Shown here piece after piece: positions 1 to 5,782 of a stretch of 7,901 nucleotides of DNA. Every line of letters starts with the position of its first letter. Positions within the stretch are counted from its first letter, which is position 1. A program made the translations under genes and the position numbers. This stretch comes from CAXBMB01 sp963976695. Its GTDB lineage: Bacteria > Pseudomonadota > Alphaproteobacteria > Kiloniellales > DSM-21159. The notes beneath the pieces are model-generated. The model was given only the letters and a program-made list of their open reading frames with translations, was not told the origin of the DNA and made no database searches. The stretch lies in assembly GCA_963976695.1 (NCBI GenBank), contig CAXBMB010000119.1:1-7901 (forward strand), read 5' to 3'.

Positions 1-830
1 AGGGTGGCGCCTTGTTTCAGCAGGCTGTTGCCGCCGCGGGCGCGCGGATCCAGCGGCGAGCCGGGGATGGCGAAAACCTCGCGCCCCTGTTCGTTGGCCA
101 GACGCGCGGTGATCAGCGAGCCAGAACGCAGCGCCGCTTCAACCACCAGCGTCCCGCTGGCCAGGCCGGAGATGATCCGGTTGCGTCGGGGAAAGTGTCG
201 CGCTTGCGGCTCCACCGCCAGTTGGATTTCCGACAGCAGCAGGCCCTGATCCTTGATCTTTGCGTAGATATCTTTGTTTTGCGGGGGATAGATCACATCC
301 ACGCCGCCGGCCATGACGCCGGCGGTTGCCTGGGCCAAGCTGCCTTCGTGACAGGCTCGATCGATGCCGCGCGCCAAGCCGGAAACCACCAGGTAGCCGG
401 CGTCGCTGAGATCCTTGGCAAAGCGGTGCGCCAGCTTGCGGCCATTGAGGGAGGCGTTGCGCGCGCCGACCATGGCGATGGCGGGACGGGTCAGCAGGTG
501 CGTGTGGCCCAGGGTCGCCAGTAGCGGCGGCGCGTCTTCCAGGCTGGCCAGACTGGGCGGGTAGGGAGCCTCGACGCAGGCCAGGAGGTTTCCGCCAATT
601 TGCGCCAGCCCATCCATTTCGGCTTCCGCCTGGCGACGCGGACAGACGCGGATCGCCCGCTTGCCGCCCCGCTGGGCCAGTTCCGGCAGGGCCTCCAATG
701 CCAGACTGGCGCTGGCATAGTGGCTCAGCAGGCGATGAAAGGTGATCGCACCGACGTTCTCGCTGCGGATGAGTTGCAGCCAGGACAGGCGTTCTGCGTC
801 GCTGAGGACCGAAGTCTGTTGCTGTATCAT
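1..830 (-). CDS. dprA: DNA-processing protein DprA (3' end beyond the window)
   Basis: DprA binds incoming single-stranded DNA in the cytoplasm, protects it and loads RecA during natural transformation; it is also conserved in species not known to be transformable. The visible 276 codons run from ATG at 830 to the left edge with no stop, so the C-terminal part, including any winged-helix domain, is missing. The N-terminal helical (SAM-like) region is at about residues 12-45 (ERLSWLQLIRSENVGAITFH). The Rossmann-like DprA/Smf domain follows with AMVGARNAS (119-127), SGLARGID (150-157), AGGVDVIYPPQN (174-185), ARHFPRRNRIISGL (210-223), SGSLITARLA (236-245) and EVFAIPGSPLDPRARG (251-266). These are textbook family motifs. 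I chose the ATG at 830 because the protein then starts about ten residues before the conserved ERL..L motif; there is no strong Shine-Dalgarno sequence and the frame stays open further upstream. The gene follows plsY by 135 bp on the same strand and may be cotranscribed with it. Family membership is very secure. Confidence 0.96.
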   Translation of the reverse strand, partial: MIQQQTSVLSDAERLSWLQLIRSENVGAITFHRLLSHYASASLALEALPELAQRGGKRAIRVCPRRQAEAEMDGLAQIGGNLLACVEAPYPPSLASLEDAPPLLATLGHTHLLTRPAIAMVGARNASLNGRKLAHRFAKDLSDAGYLVVSGLARGIDRACHEGSLAQATAGVMAGGVDVIYPPQNKDIYAKIKDQGLLLSEIQLAVEPQARHFPRRNRIISGLASGTLVVEAALRSGSLITARLANEQGREVFAIPGSPLDPRARGGNSLLKQGAT

Positions 831-965
831 TACACCATTTGGCGAGATAATTCGACGCTGGTCAATCGTTAAGGGATTTTTGAGCGTAATTTTTTTGGCG
901 AAAAGTCTGTCCGCCGCGAAACTTTATCGGCGGCCGCTGTCCGCCCGGCACCGCTGCCAAGGCGC
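831..965. other. plsY-dprA intergenic gap
   Basis: This gap of 135 bp separates two genes on the minus strand. It contains a 6-bp inverted repeat (CCGCCG at 911-916 and CGGCGG at 928-933, 11-nt loop). In the direction of transcription the repeat is followed by an A-rich stretch, not a U tract, so it does not look like an intrinsic terminator. The half nearest dprA is AT-rich. I could not place a convincing promoter in it, so read-through from plsY is possible. Confidence 0.5.
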
Positions 966-1580
966 CTATTTGCTGCCGATTTTCGGTTCCTTGCCGGTGA
1001 GAATGCGGCGGATGTTGCTGTGATGGCGCCCCCAGGCCAGCAGCGCCACGAGACCGGCGAACTGCACATAGTTGGGATCGCCAACCAGATACCAGGCGTA
1101 AATCGGACTGGCGGCCAAGGCGACCAGCGCGGCCAGGGAGGAAATCCGGAAAATCAACGCCACCAGCAGCCAGGTGCCGCAGGCCGCCAGCCCGACTTGC
1201 CAGTCGACGGCGATTAGGGTGCCCAAGGTGGTGGCCACGCCCTTTCCGCCGCGAAAGCCGAGCCAGACCGGGAAGTTGTGTCCGAGGATGGCGGCAAAGC
1301 CGGCGACCAGCATGGTTTCCGGGCCCCAGTTTGCCGCCAGCAGGGCGGCCGTGGCGCCTTTGCCGCTGTCAAGCAGCACGGTCAGCAAGGCCAGATCCTT
1401 CCGGCCGGTGCGCAGCACATTGGTTGCGCCGATGTTGCCCGAGCCGATCTGCCGAAGATCTCCCAGCCCGAAAAGCCGGGTTAGAATCACGCCAAAGGGT
1501 ATGGACCCCAACAGGTATCCGCCGACCAGGGCCGTCAAGAGATAAGGCCAGGCCAGTTCCCAGGAAATGGGGTCGAACAT
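966..1580 (-). CDS. plsY: Acyl-phosphate:glycerol-3-phosphate acyltransferase PlsY
   Basis: PlsY is the inner-membrane enzyme that transfers an acyl group from acyl-phosphate (made by PlsX) to glycerol-3-phosphate, giving lysophosphatidic acid, the first committed step of phospholipid synthesis. The 204-aa length is normal for the family. All signature segments are visible: GSIPFG (25-30), RQIGSGNIGATNVLR (43-57), DSGKG (71-75), GHNFPVWLGFRGGKGVAT (100-117) and the C-terminal HHSNIRRILTGKEPKIG (186-202). Several hydrophobic segments match the expected five-helix topology, beginning near residues 12-35. The start is supported by AGAGG about eight bases upstream of the ATG at 1580. It lies between the pyrC-like gene and dprA on the same strand; the 311-bp gap upstream, which has a candidate promoter, suggests it can be transcribed independently of pyrBC. 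Identity is secure. Confidence 0.97.
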   Translation of the reverse strand: MFDPISWELAWPYLLTALVGGYLLGSIPFGVILTRLFGLGDLRQIGSGNIGATNVLRTGRKDLALLTVLLDSGKGATAALLAANWGPETMLVAGFAAILGHNFPVWLGFRGGKGVATTLGTLIAVDWQVGLAACGTWLLVALIFRISSLAALVALAASPIYAWYLVGDPNYVQFAGLVALLAWGRHHSNIRRILTGKEPKIGSK

Positions 1581-1891
1581 TGGTAACTACCTCTGGTTTG
1601 GCGCCAGCTTTCCAACCGGATCGGGGCGGGGATCAAAAGCTCTTGGCAGGGCGCCCTGCTGCTGTCGGTAAAGTGGCTTACCTTTTATCCATTCTAAAAG
1701 ATTTCGCCAGCAAGACAAGCGAAGTCAATCAGTTAACCGCGCAGCCGGACGGGAAAAGTTGTGGAAAAGATCCAACCAGCCCAGCGCTGGGCCGACGGGA
1801 GGCCGGATCGGTTTAACGGCAATCACGCGCCCAGGCCGCTTTAACCGTGGCGCCGCTTCTTCTTGCGACTTCTTCTCTCGACGGTCAGCCG
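1581..1891. other. pyrC-plsY intergenic region with two perfect palindromes
   Basis: These 311 bp hold no credible gene. There are two perfect 14-bp palindromes, GCAGGGCGCCCTGC at 1646-1659 and GCCCAGCGCTGGGC at 1779-1792. The second lies about 100 nt after the pyrC stop. In the minus direction it is followed by TGGTTGGATCTTTT, which would make at best a weak terminator (5-bp stem, 4-nt loop, late and short U run). A candidate plsY promoter lies between the two palindromes and is listed separately. Confidence 0.5.
1691..1718 (-). promoter_or_regulatory. Candidate sigma70-like promoter for plsY
   Basis: Read on the minus strand, TTGTCT (1713-1718) is followed after 16 bp by TAGAAT (1691-1696). 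They match the -35 and -10 consensus at 4/6 and 5/6 positions. Transcription would begin near 1684 and give a leader of roughly 100 nt before plsY. The segment is AT-rich against GC-rich surroundings, which supports it mildly. This is a pattern match only. Confidence 0.35.
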
Positions 1892-3211
1892 CTAGCCGGC
1901 GGGAGGCTTCTCCGGCGCTTGATAGATGGTGCGGCCATCGACCACGGTGCGCAGCACCTTGCCTTGGATGAGGTGGCCGTCAAAGGGCGAATTCTTCGAC
2001 TTGCTCTTGAAGTCCTCGGTCGAAATTCGACCCGGCGTATCGGGATTGAACAGCAGCAGGTCGGCGATGCAGCCCGGTTGCAAACCGGTGCGGCCGCGCA
2101 AGATTCCAGCCGGTCCGCAGGTCAGCCGGGCCAACAGGTCCAGCAGGCTCATCTGCCCCTTGTGAACCAAGGCCAGGGAAAGCGGCAGCAAGGTTTCCAA
2201 GCCAACGATGCCCGGTTCGGCCAGCGCGAAGGGCACGCGCTTGGAATCTTGATCATGGGGACAGTGATCGCTGGCCACGGCGTCAATGGTGCCGTCGGCC
2301 ACCGCGTCGGCAATGGCCACCCGGTCTTCCTCGCGGCGCAGGGGCGGCGAGACTTTTCCGAAGGTGCGATAGTCACTGACCACCAGTTCGTTGAGGGTGA
2401 AATAGTGCGGCGCGGTATCGCAGGTTACCGGCAGACCGCGCTGCTTTGCCCGGCGGATCACCTCAACGGTTTCCCTGGCCGAGATGTGGCTGGCGTGATA
2501 GCGGCCGCCGGTCATCTCCACCAGGCGAAGGTCCCGCTCCACCATGATCACCTCGGCAAGGTGGGAGACGCCGGATAGTCCCAGGCGGGTGGCCAATTCG
2601 CCGGCGTTCATCGCGCCGCCGGCCAGCGAAGGTTCTTCTGGATGTTGCAGGATCACAGTGTCGCAAATTCGCGAATAGGACAGCGCGCGGCGCATCACCT
2701 GCGCGTCGGCAACCGCCTTAATGCCGTCGGTGAAGCCGCGCGCCCCGTATTCGCTCAACAGCCCCAACTCGGTCAGTTCCTTGCCTTCCAGGCCTCGGGT
2801 GACCGCGCCGTAGCTGTACACCTTGACGCGCTTTTCTTCTCTGGCGCGGCGCGCCACGAATTCCAGCCCGGCCACATCGTCGACAATCGGCGCGGTGTTG
2901 GGAAGGGCGACCATCGAGGTAACCCCGCCGACGGCGGCGGCTTGGTTGGCGCTGGCAATGGTTTCCTTATGCTCGTGGCCGGGTTCGCCCAACTGCACGC
3001 GCATGTCGATCAGACCGGGGGCCAGGCAGGCGCCGCCGCAGTCGATCACCTGGGCCTGCGCCGGCGCGGCGTCGTTGAACAGGCGCGGGCCGCTATCGAC
3101 GATCTTGGCGCCGTCGGTCAACAACGCGCCCGGCGCATCCAGGCCGGTGACCGGATCGAGAAGGCGGGCGTTGACGTAGGCGACGCGGCCGGGAATGGCG
3201 TGTTGAGGCAT
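1892..3211 (-). CDS. pyrC: Dihydroorotase-like protein, PyrC'-type, probably non-catalytic
   Basis: This is a class I dihydroorotase-family amidohydrolase (439 aa, normal length). Active enzymes cyclise carbamoyl-aspartate to dihydroorotate in pyrimidine synthesis. The family frame is clear: PGLIDM (65-70), GGVTSM (95-100), TDG (161-163), QHPEEP (189-194), YHASHIS (238-244), CDTAPHYF (264-271), ASDHCPHDQDSKR (313-325) and LLPLSLAL (341-348). The zinc-ligand motif that should follow PGLIDM as HxH reads R71-V72-Q73, so two metal ligands are gone, although the candidate later ligands H190, H242 and D315 remain. Loss of HxH is typical of the PyrC' (PyrX) proteins that sit next to pyrB and act as structural partners of aspartate carbamoyltransferase. 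I infer that role here, in which case an active dihydroorotase should be encoded elsewhere. The ATG lies 3 bp after the pyrB stop, implying translational coupling. The alternative, catalysis with a remodelled metal site, seems less likely. Confidence 0.93.
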   Translation of the reverse strand: MPQHAIPGRVAYVNARLLDPVTGLDAPGALLTDGAKIVDSGPRLFNDAAPAQAQVIDCGGACLAPGLIDMRVQLGEPGHEHKETIASANQAAAVGGVTSMVALPNTAPIVDDVAGLEFVARRAREEKRVKVYSYGAVTRGLEGKELTELGLLSEYGARGFTDGIKAVADAQVMRRALSYSRICDTVILQHPEEPSLAGGAMNAGELATRLGLSGVSHLAEVIMVERDLRLVEMTGGRYHASHISARETVEVIRRAKQRGLPVTCDTAPHYFTLNELVVSDYRTFGKVSPPLRREEDRVAIADAVADGTIDAVASDHCPHDQDSKRVPFALAEPGIVGLETLLPLSLALVHKGQMSLLDLLARLTCGPAGILRGRTGLQPGCIADLLLFNPDTPGRISTEDFKSKSKNSPFDGHLIQGKVLRTVVDGRTIYQAPEKPPAG

Positions 3212-3214
3212 GGC

Positions 3215-4216
3215 CTAGTGGTCCCGCTTGAAAGGGTTGAGGGGGCCGCCCTGTGCGGGGGTCCGCAAGGAGCGCGTCAATGTGTCGAGACAGGCCATTC
3301 GCACGGCCACGCCCATCTCCACCTGTTCGCGGATCGCCGAGCGCGCGATGTCATCGGCCACCGAGGAGTCGATCTCCACGCCGCGGTTCATCGGGCCGGG
3401 GTGCATCACCAGCGCATCGGGCTTTGCCAGGGCGAGCTTTTCCCGGTCCAGCCCGTAAAAGCGGAAGTATTCGCGGGTCGAGGGCACGTAGGAGCCCTGC
3501 ATCCGTTCGGTTTGAAGCCGCAGCATCATGACGATGTCGACGTCCTTCAAGCCGGCCTTCATGTCGGTAAAGGCGGTGACGCCCAGGCGTTCCACCCGCG
3601 ACGGCAGCAGGGTCGGCGGGGCGATGACCCGCACCTGCGCCCCCATGGTGGTGAGCAGGTAAATGTTGGAGCGGGCCACCCGGCTGTGGATAATGTCGCC
3701 GCAGATCGCCACCGTCAGGCCCGCCAACCGACCGCGCCGTCGCAGGATGGTCAGGGCATCCAGCAGGGCCTGGGTCGGATGTTCATGGCTGCCGTCGCCG
3801 CCGTTGATGACGGCGCAGTTGACCTTTTCACTCAGCAGACTGACCGCGCCGGAGTCGGAGTGGCGCACCACCAGGACATCGGGCCGCATGGCGTTGAGCG
3901 TCATCGCCGTGTCGATCAGCGTTTCTCCCTTTTTAATCGAGGAGTTGCTCACCGACATGTTGATGACATCAGCCCCCAGACGCTTGGCCGCCAGCTCGAA
4001 GGAGGTGCGGGTCCGGGTTGAATTCTCGAAGAAAAGATTGATTACGGTGTGGCCCACAAGTTTTTGCCGGTGGCTGGCGTCATGGGGGTCGGAGAGCGCG
4101 TAATCGGCGGAGAGGTTCAGCAGGAAGGCGATCTCGCCCGGCCGCAAACCTTCGATTCCGAGCAGGTGACGGTTGGAATAGCCGTCCAGGTCGGGCGTGG
4201 TGATCAAGTTGGTCAT
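3215..4216 (-). CDS. pyrB: Aspartate carbamoyltransferase, catalytic chain
   Basis: PyrB joins carbamoyl phosphate and L-aspartate to form carbamoyl-aspartate, the first committed step of pyrimidine synthesis, in the cytoplasm. The 333-aa length is normal for the family. The carbamoyl-phosphate loop STRTR is at 66-70 within FFENSTRTRTSFELAAKR; the lysine loop SSIKKGE is at 92-98; HEHPTQALLD (144-153), GDIIHSRVARSN (173-184), MLRLQTERM (231-239) and HPGPMNRGVEI (272-282) follow in the expected order. The aspartate-binding domain therefore appears intact. The start at 4216 puts HRHLLGIEGL-type sequence (NRHLLGIEGL, 15-24) near the N terminus as usual, although no good Shine-Dalgarno sequence precedes it. 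It is the first gene of the leftward cluster and is followed by the dihydroorotase-like partner after 3 bp. No pyrI regulatory gene is present in the window. Identity is secure. Confidence 0.98.
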   Translation of the reverse strand: MTNLITTPDLDGYSNRHLLGIEGLRPGEIAFLLNLSADYALSDPHDASHRQKLVGHTVINLFFENSTRTRTSFELAAKRLGADVINMSVSNSSIKKGETLIDTAMTLNAMRPDVLVVRHSDSGAVSLLSEKVNCAVINGGDGSHEHPTQALLDALTILRRRGRLAGLTVAICGDIIHSRVARSNIYLLTTMGAQVRVIAPPTLLPSRVERLGVTAFTDMKAGLKDVDIVMMLRLQTERMQGSYVPSTREYFRFYGLDREKLALAKPDALVMHPGPMNRGVEIDSSVADDIARSAIREQVEMGVAVRMACLDTLTRSLRTPAQGGPLNPFKRDH

Positions 4217-4285
4217 TAAAGGTGTCTTATGTCACCGCCCGACAGCCTGGACAAGTCTCTTTTTGCCACGCTATGGCGCTCGAAT

Positions 4286-4301
4286 TTGACCTTATGGTCA
4301 A
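4286..4301. promoter_or_regulatory. Inverted repeat TTGACC-N4-GGTCAA upstream of pyrB (possible operator)
   Basis: Two perfect 6-bp arms, TTGACC (4286-4291) and GGTCAA (4296-4301), flank the 4-nt spacer TTAT. The repeat lies about 70 bp upstream of the pyrB start. On the minus strand its TTGACC half resembles a -35 box, but no good -10 hexamer lies at the right distance. A dimeric repressor or activator site for the pyrimidine operon is possible. This is inference from symmetry and position only. Confidence 0.35.
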
Positions 4302-4442
4302 GAGCTTACGGCAAGATATTGACTCCCTTGGTTGTTAGGAAAGCGTCGGCGGCGGGCGGCCAGTGCGAGAAAGCTCGGCTTTTCCGGCCGAAGGGTGGTT
4401 TTTTTTGCGGCCCCGCCTGACCGGTCCATCGGCAAGCCGCCG

Positions 4443-4495
4443 GGCGACCGCCTGGCGCCAGGGTCCCGGGCCGCCGGGTGGGACAGCAGGTCGCC
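4443..4495. other. GC-rich segment able to fold as a three-way junction
   Basis: An outer 7-bp stem (GGCGACC 4443-4449 with GGTCGCC 4489-4495) encloses a perfect 12-bp palindrome CCTGGCGCCAGG (4451-4462) and a second hairpin CCCGG-GCCG-CCGGG (4465-4478). There is no U tract at either end. It could be an RNA or DNA structure, but GC-rich sequence yields such pairings by chance and no transcript is evident across it. Confidence 0.25.
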
Positions 4496-4576
4496 GGCAG
4501 AGGACAAGCGGCTGCGGCGCGGTGAAGCTCTAAGCTCTTGTTTGCGTGCGTACAGACGCTCTTACACACTTGTCAG

Positions 4577-4605
4577 TTGATATTTTCCGTCCTGGCGGCT
4601 ATAGT
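4577..4605 (+). promoter_or_regulatory. Sigma70-like promoter for the accessory operon
   Basis: TTGATA (4577-4582) and TATAGT (4600-4605) are separated by exactly 17 bp and each match the consensus at 5/6 positions. This is the best promoter-like pair I found in the window. Predicted initiation near 4612 gives a leader of about 190 nt before the first operon gene, long enough to hold regulatory sequence, including the 11-bp repeat block. Confidence 0.5.
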
Positions 4606-4702
4606 TGGCGCAGGGTGAGAGGTGTTGTTGCAGGCGGTCCCGTCTCTGGGGCTGCGGTGGGCTTTGTGCAGAGCCTCGACCGGCCCTTGATTAATTTGCC
4701 TC

Positions 4703-4757
4703 CGGTCAATCCGTGGTTAGCGCTCGGCTAATCCCGGGTTAATCTTCGGTTGATCCG
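4703..4757 (+). repeat. Five degenerate 11-bp tandem repeats in the operon leader
   Basis: Consecutive 11-bp units start at 4703, 4714, 4725, 4736 and 4747: CGGTCAATCCG, TGGTTAGCGCT, CGGCTAATCCC, GGGTTAATCTT and CGGTTGATCCG. The consensus is CGGTTAATCCG; the second unit is the most diverged. The 11-bp period is close to one helical turn, so a protein could contact every unit on the same DNA face. The block ends 45 bp before the first gene. Confidence 0.55.
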
Positions 4758-4802
4758 CGACAGACCGCCAGGAATCGGTTCATCTCGAAGGGGTGATAGA
4801 TC

Positions 4803-5483
4803 ATGGCAAAAGTGAACATCGGTGCGGAGCTGCAAAGTCTACCGCTGGGCCAAATGCTCTCCGGCCCCTTGACCGCGGCGATTGAGGCGCAAGCGCTTTC
4901 CGCCGTCTCTTCAGCGGAATTCATCAATACGGTCGGCATGACCGACAGCGGCGCCGGTGGCGGGCGCGAGGCTGTGATGCTGGACTTCTCGTTCAAGAAC
5001 CACGTGGTTGACACAACCACCGGCACCACTGTCGCGAAAGATACGGTCCTGTCCGTGCCGTTGTTGGCGGTCATAGAGACGCCCTACATCTCGATTACCG
5101 ACCTTTCCGTCAGCTTTGAGTTCAAAATTCGCGACGTGGTCTCCAAGGCCAATCAGTTCAAACTCGCGACCGGCTTGGACGTGGCCGCCAGTCAGACCCT
5201 GGAGACGGAAATCGGCGCGAGCATCGGACTGCCGCAATACAACTTGGGCGCCAAGGGATCGGTTAAGTCCACCAGCCAACTGAAAACCAACTTCAATGTT
5301 TCGGCCACCTATCAGCGTTCGGCCCGCCACGACACGGATCGCAGCGCGACCCTGAAAATGAACATGTCGGCGCGGCAGAGCGTGCCGGAGGGGTTTCAAC
5401 GGGTGCTTGCCATCCTCAATGACGCCATTTCGGCCCAGGCGGATACCGGCGGCGCGACGCCAACTCCCGCGCCGTCGCCCTAG
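4803..5483 (+). CDS. DUF2589-like protein, first gene of the accessory operon
   Basis: The function is unknown. The 226-aa protein matches my memory of the DUF2589 family (PF11655): an N-terminal helix with LGQMLSGPLTAAIEAQ (15-30) leading to AEFINTVGM (38-46), then beta-rich sequence with a strand motif VLSVPLLAVIETPYI (82-96) and ITDLSVSFEFKI (98-109), a long Ser/Thr-rich middle, and a C-terminal segment LKMNMSARQSVPEGFQRVLA (184-203) leading to ILNDAIS (204-210). It ends in a Pro-rich tail (TPTPAPSP). There is no signal peptide, membrane helix or catalytic motif, so it looks cytoplasmic and possibly structural. AAGGGG at 4788-4793, 9 nt before the ATG, supports the start. It lies downstream of a strong promoter and heads a four-gene set on the same strand. 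The second gene encodes a diverged relative. The family call is from memory; a profile search would settle it. Confidence 0.8.
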   Translation: MAKVNIGAELQSLPLGQMLSGPLTAAIEAQALSAVSSAEFINTVGMTDSGAGGGREAVMLDFSFKNHVVDTTTGTTVAKDTVLSVPLLAVIETPYISITDLSVSFEFKIRDVVSKANQFKLATGLDVAASQTLETEIGASIGLPQYNLGAKGSVKSTSQLKTNFNVSATYQRSARHDTDRSATLKMNMSARQSVPEGFQRVLAILNDAISAQADTGGATPTPAPSP

Positions 5484-5782
5484 AGGCGGAACAGTCGGAT
5501 CGGTCTAAAGAGACTCACCGCGTGATCCCGTTTCAGCCGCGCCTTCGCCGCGTGCCGCCCGAGTGGCGGGGGCTTGGCGAGCGAGTCGAAGCGCGACGCG
5601 TTGCTTGCTAAGTCGATCACGCTCTGGGCCAGCCGGCCCGCCAGTGTCGCGCGCCCAGGTCGCCAAGCCGGCCGGTTGGGTCGGCGCTCGCGGTCATCCG
5701 TCACAGTCGCTGGCCCCGGGGATCGTTAGTTATGGAAATTTGTTGGCTCTGGAAATTTGTTAGCTCTGGGGAGGCTTAGGCC
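5484..5782. other. Intergenic gap between the two DUF2589-like genes
   Basis: The 299-bp gap is unusually long for genes of one apparent operon and holds no credible gene. It has a possible long stem, CCAGCCGGCC (5629-5638) with GGCCGGTTGG (5670-5679, one G-U pair), and a tandem 17-bp repeat just before the second gene. No T run follows the stem, so a terminator is not evident. A separate promoter for the second gene is possible, but I could not place one. Confidence 0.5.
5734..5767 (+). repeat. Tandem 17-bp direct repeat upstream of the second DUF2589-like gene
   Basis: Two adjacent 17-bp copies, GGAAATTTGTTGGCTCT (5734-5750) and GGAAATTTGTTAGCTCT (5751-5767), differ at one position. The preceding 17 bp (5717-5733) keep GTTAG in the same register and may be a decayed third copy. 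The AT-rich AAATTT cores stand out in this GC-rich region. The repeat abuts the ribosome binding site GGGGAGG at 5768-5774, so it could affect translation or be an operator. Confidence 0.6.

Larger units (their letters stand above)
4217..4802. other. Divergent intergenic region between pyrB and the accessory operon
   Basis: This 586-bp stretch has no open frame with recognisable protein features. It contains, left to right: an inverted repeat upstream of pyrB (4286-4301), a short hairpin (TCGGC 4375-4379, GCCGA 4387-4391) with a T8 run at 4399-4406 that is too far from the stem to be a clear terminator, a GC-rich foldable segment (4443-4495), a rightward promoter (4577-4605) and a tandem-repeat block (4703-4757). 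The main sites are listed separately. Confidence 0.6.

Noticed and set aside
12..524. A 170-codon plus-strand open frame
   Set aside because: It is antisense to dprA, whose minus-strand translation shows every DprA motif.
911..933. CCGCCG/CGGCGG inverted repeat as the plsY terminator
   Set aside because: In the minus direction no U run follows it, and the 11-nt loop makes the stem weak.
1847..2578. A 243-codon plus-strand open frame
   Set aside because: It is antisense to the 3' half of the dihydroorotase-like gene, with no family features and no ribosome binding site of note.
2642..4021. A 459-codon open frame on the plus strand
   Set aside because: It lies antisense across pyrC and pyrB, is rich in His, Gly and Arg without domain motifs, and is a typical artefact of biased codons in a GC-rich genome. 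Both minus-strand genes there are certain.
4375..4406. Hairpin TCGGC/GCCGA followed by a T8 run as an intrinsic terminator
   Set aside because: The T run begins 7 nt after a 5-bp stem, which is too far and too weak, and no plus-strand gene ends upstream.
4229..4580. Short open frames on both strands in the pyrB upstream region
   Set aside because: They have no ribosome binding site, no recognisable protein features, and overlap each other in composition-driven fashion.
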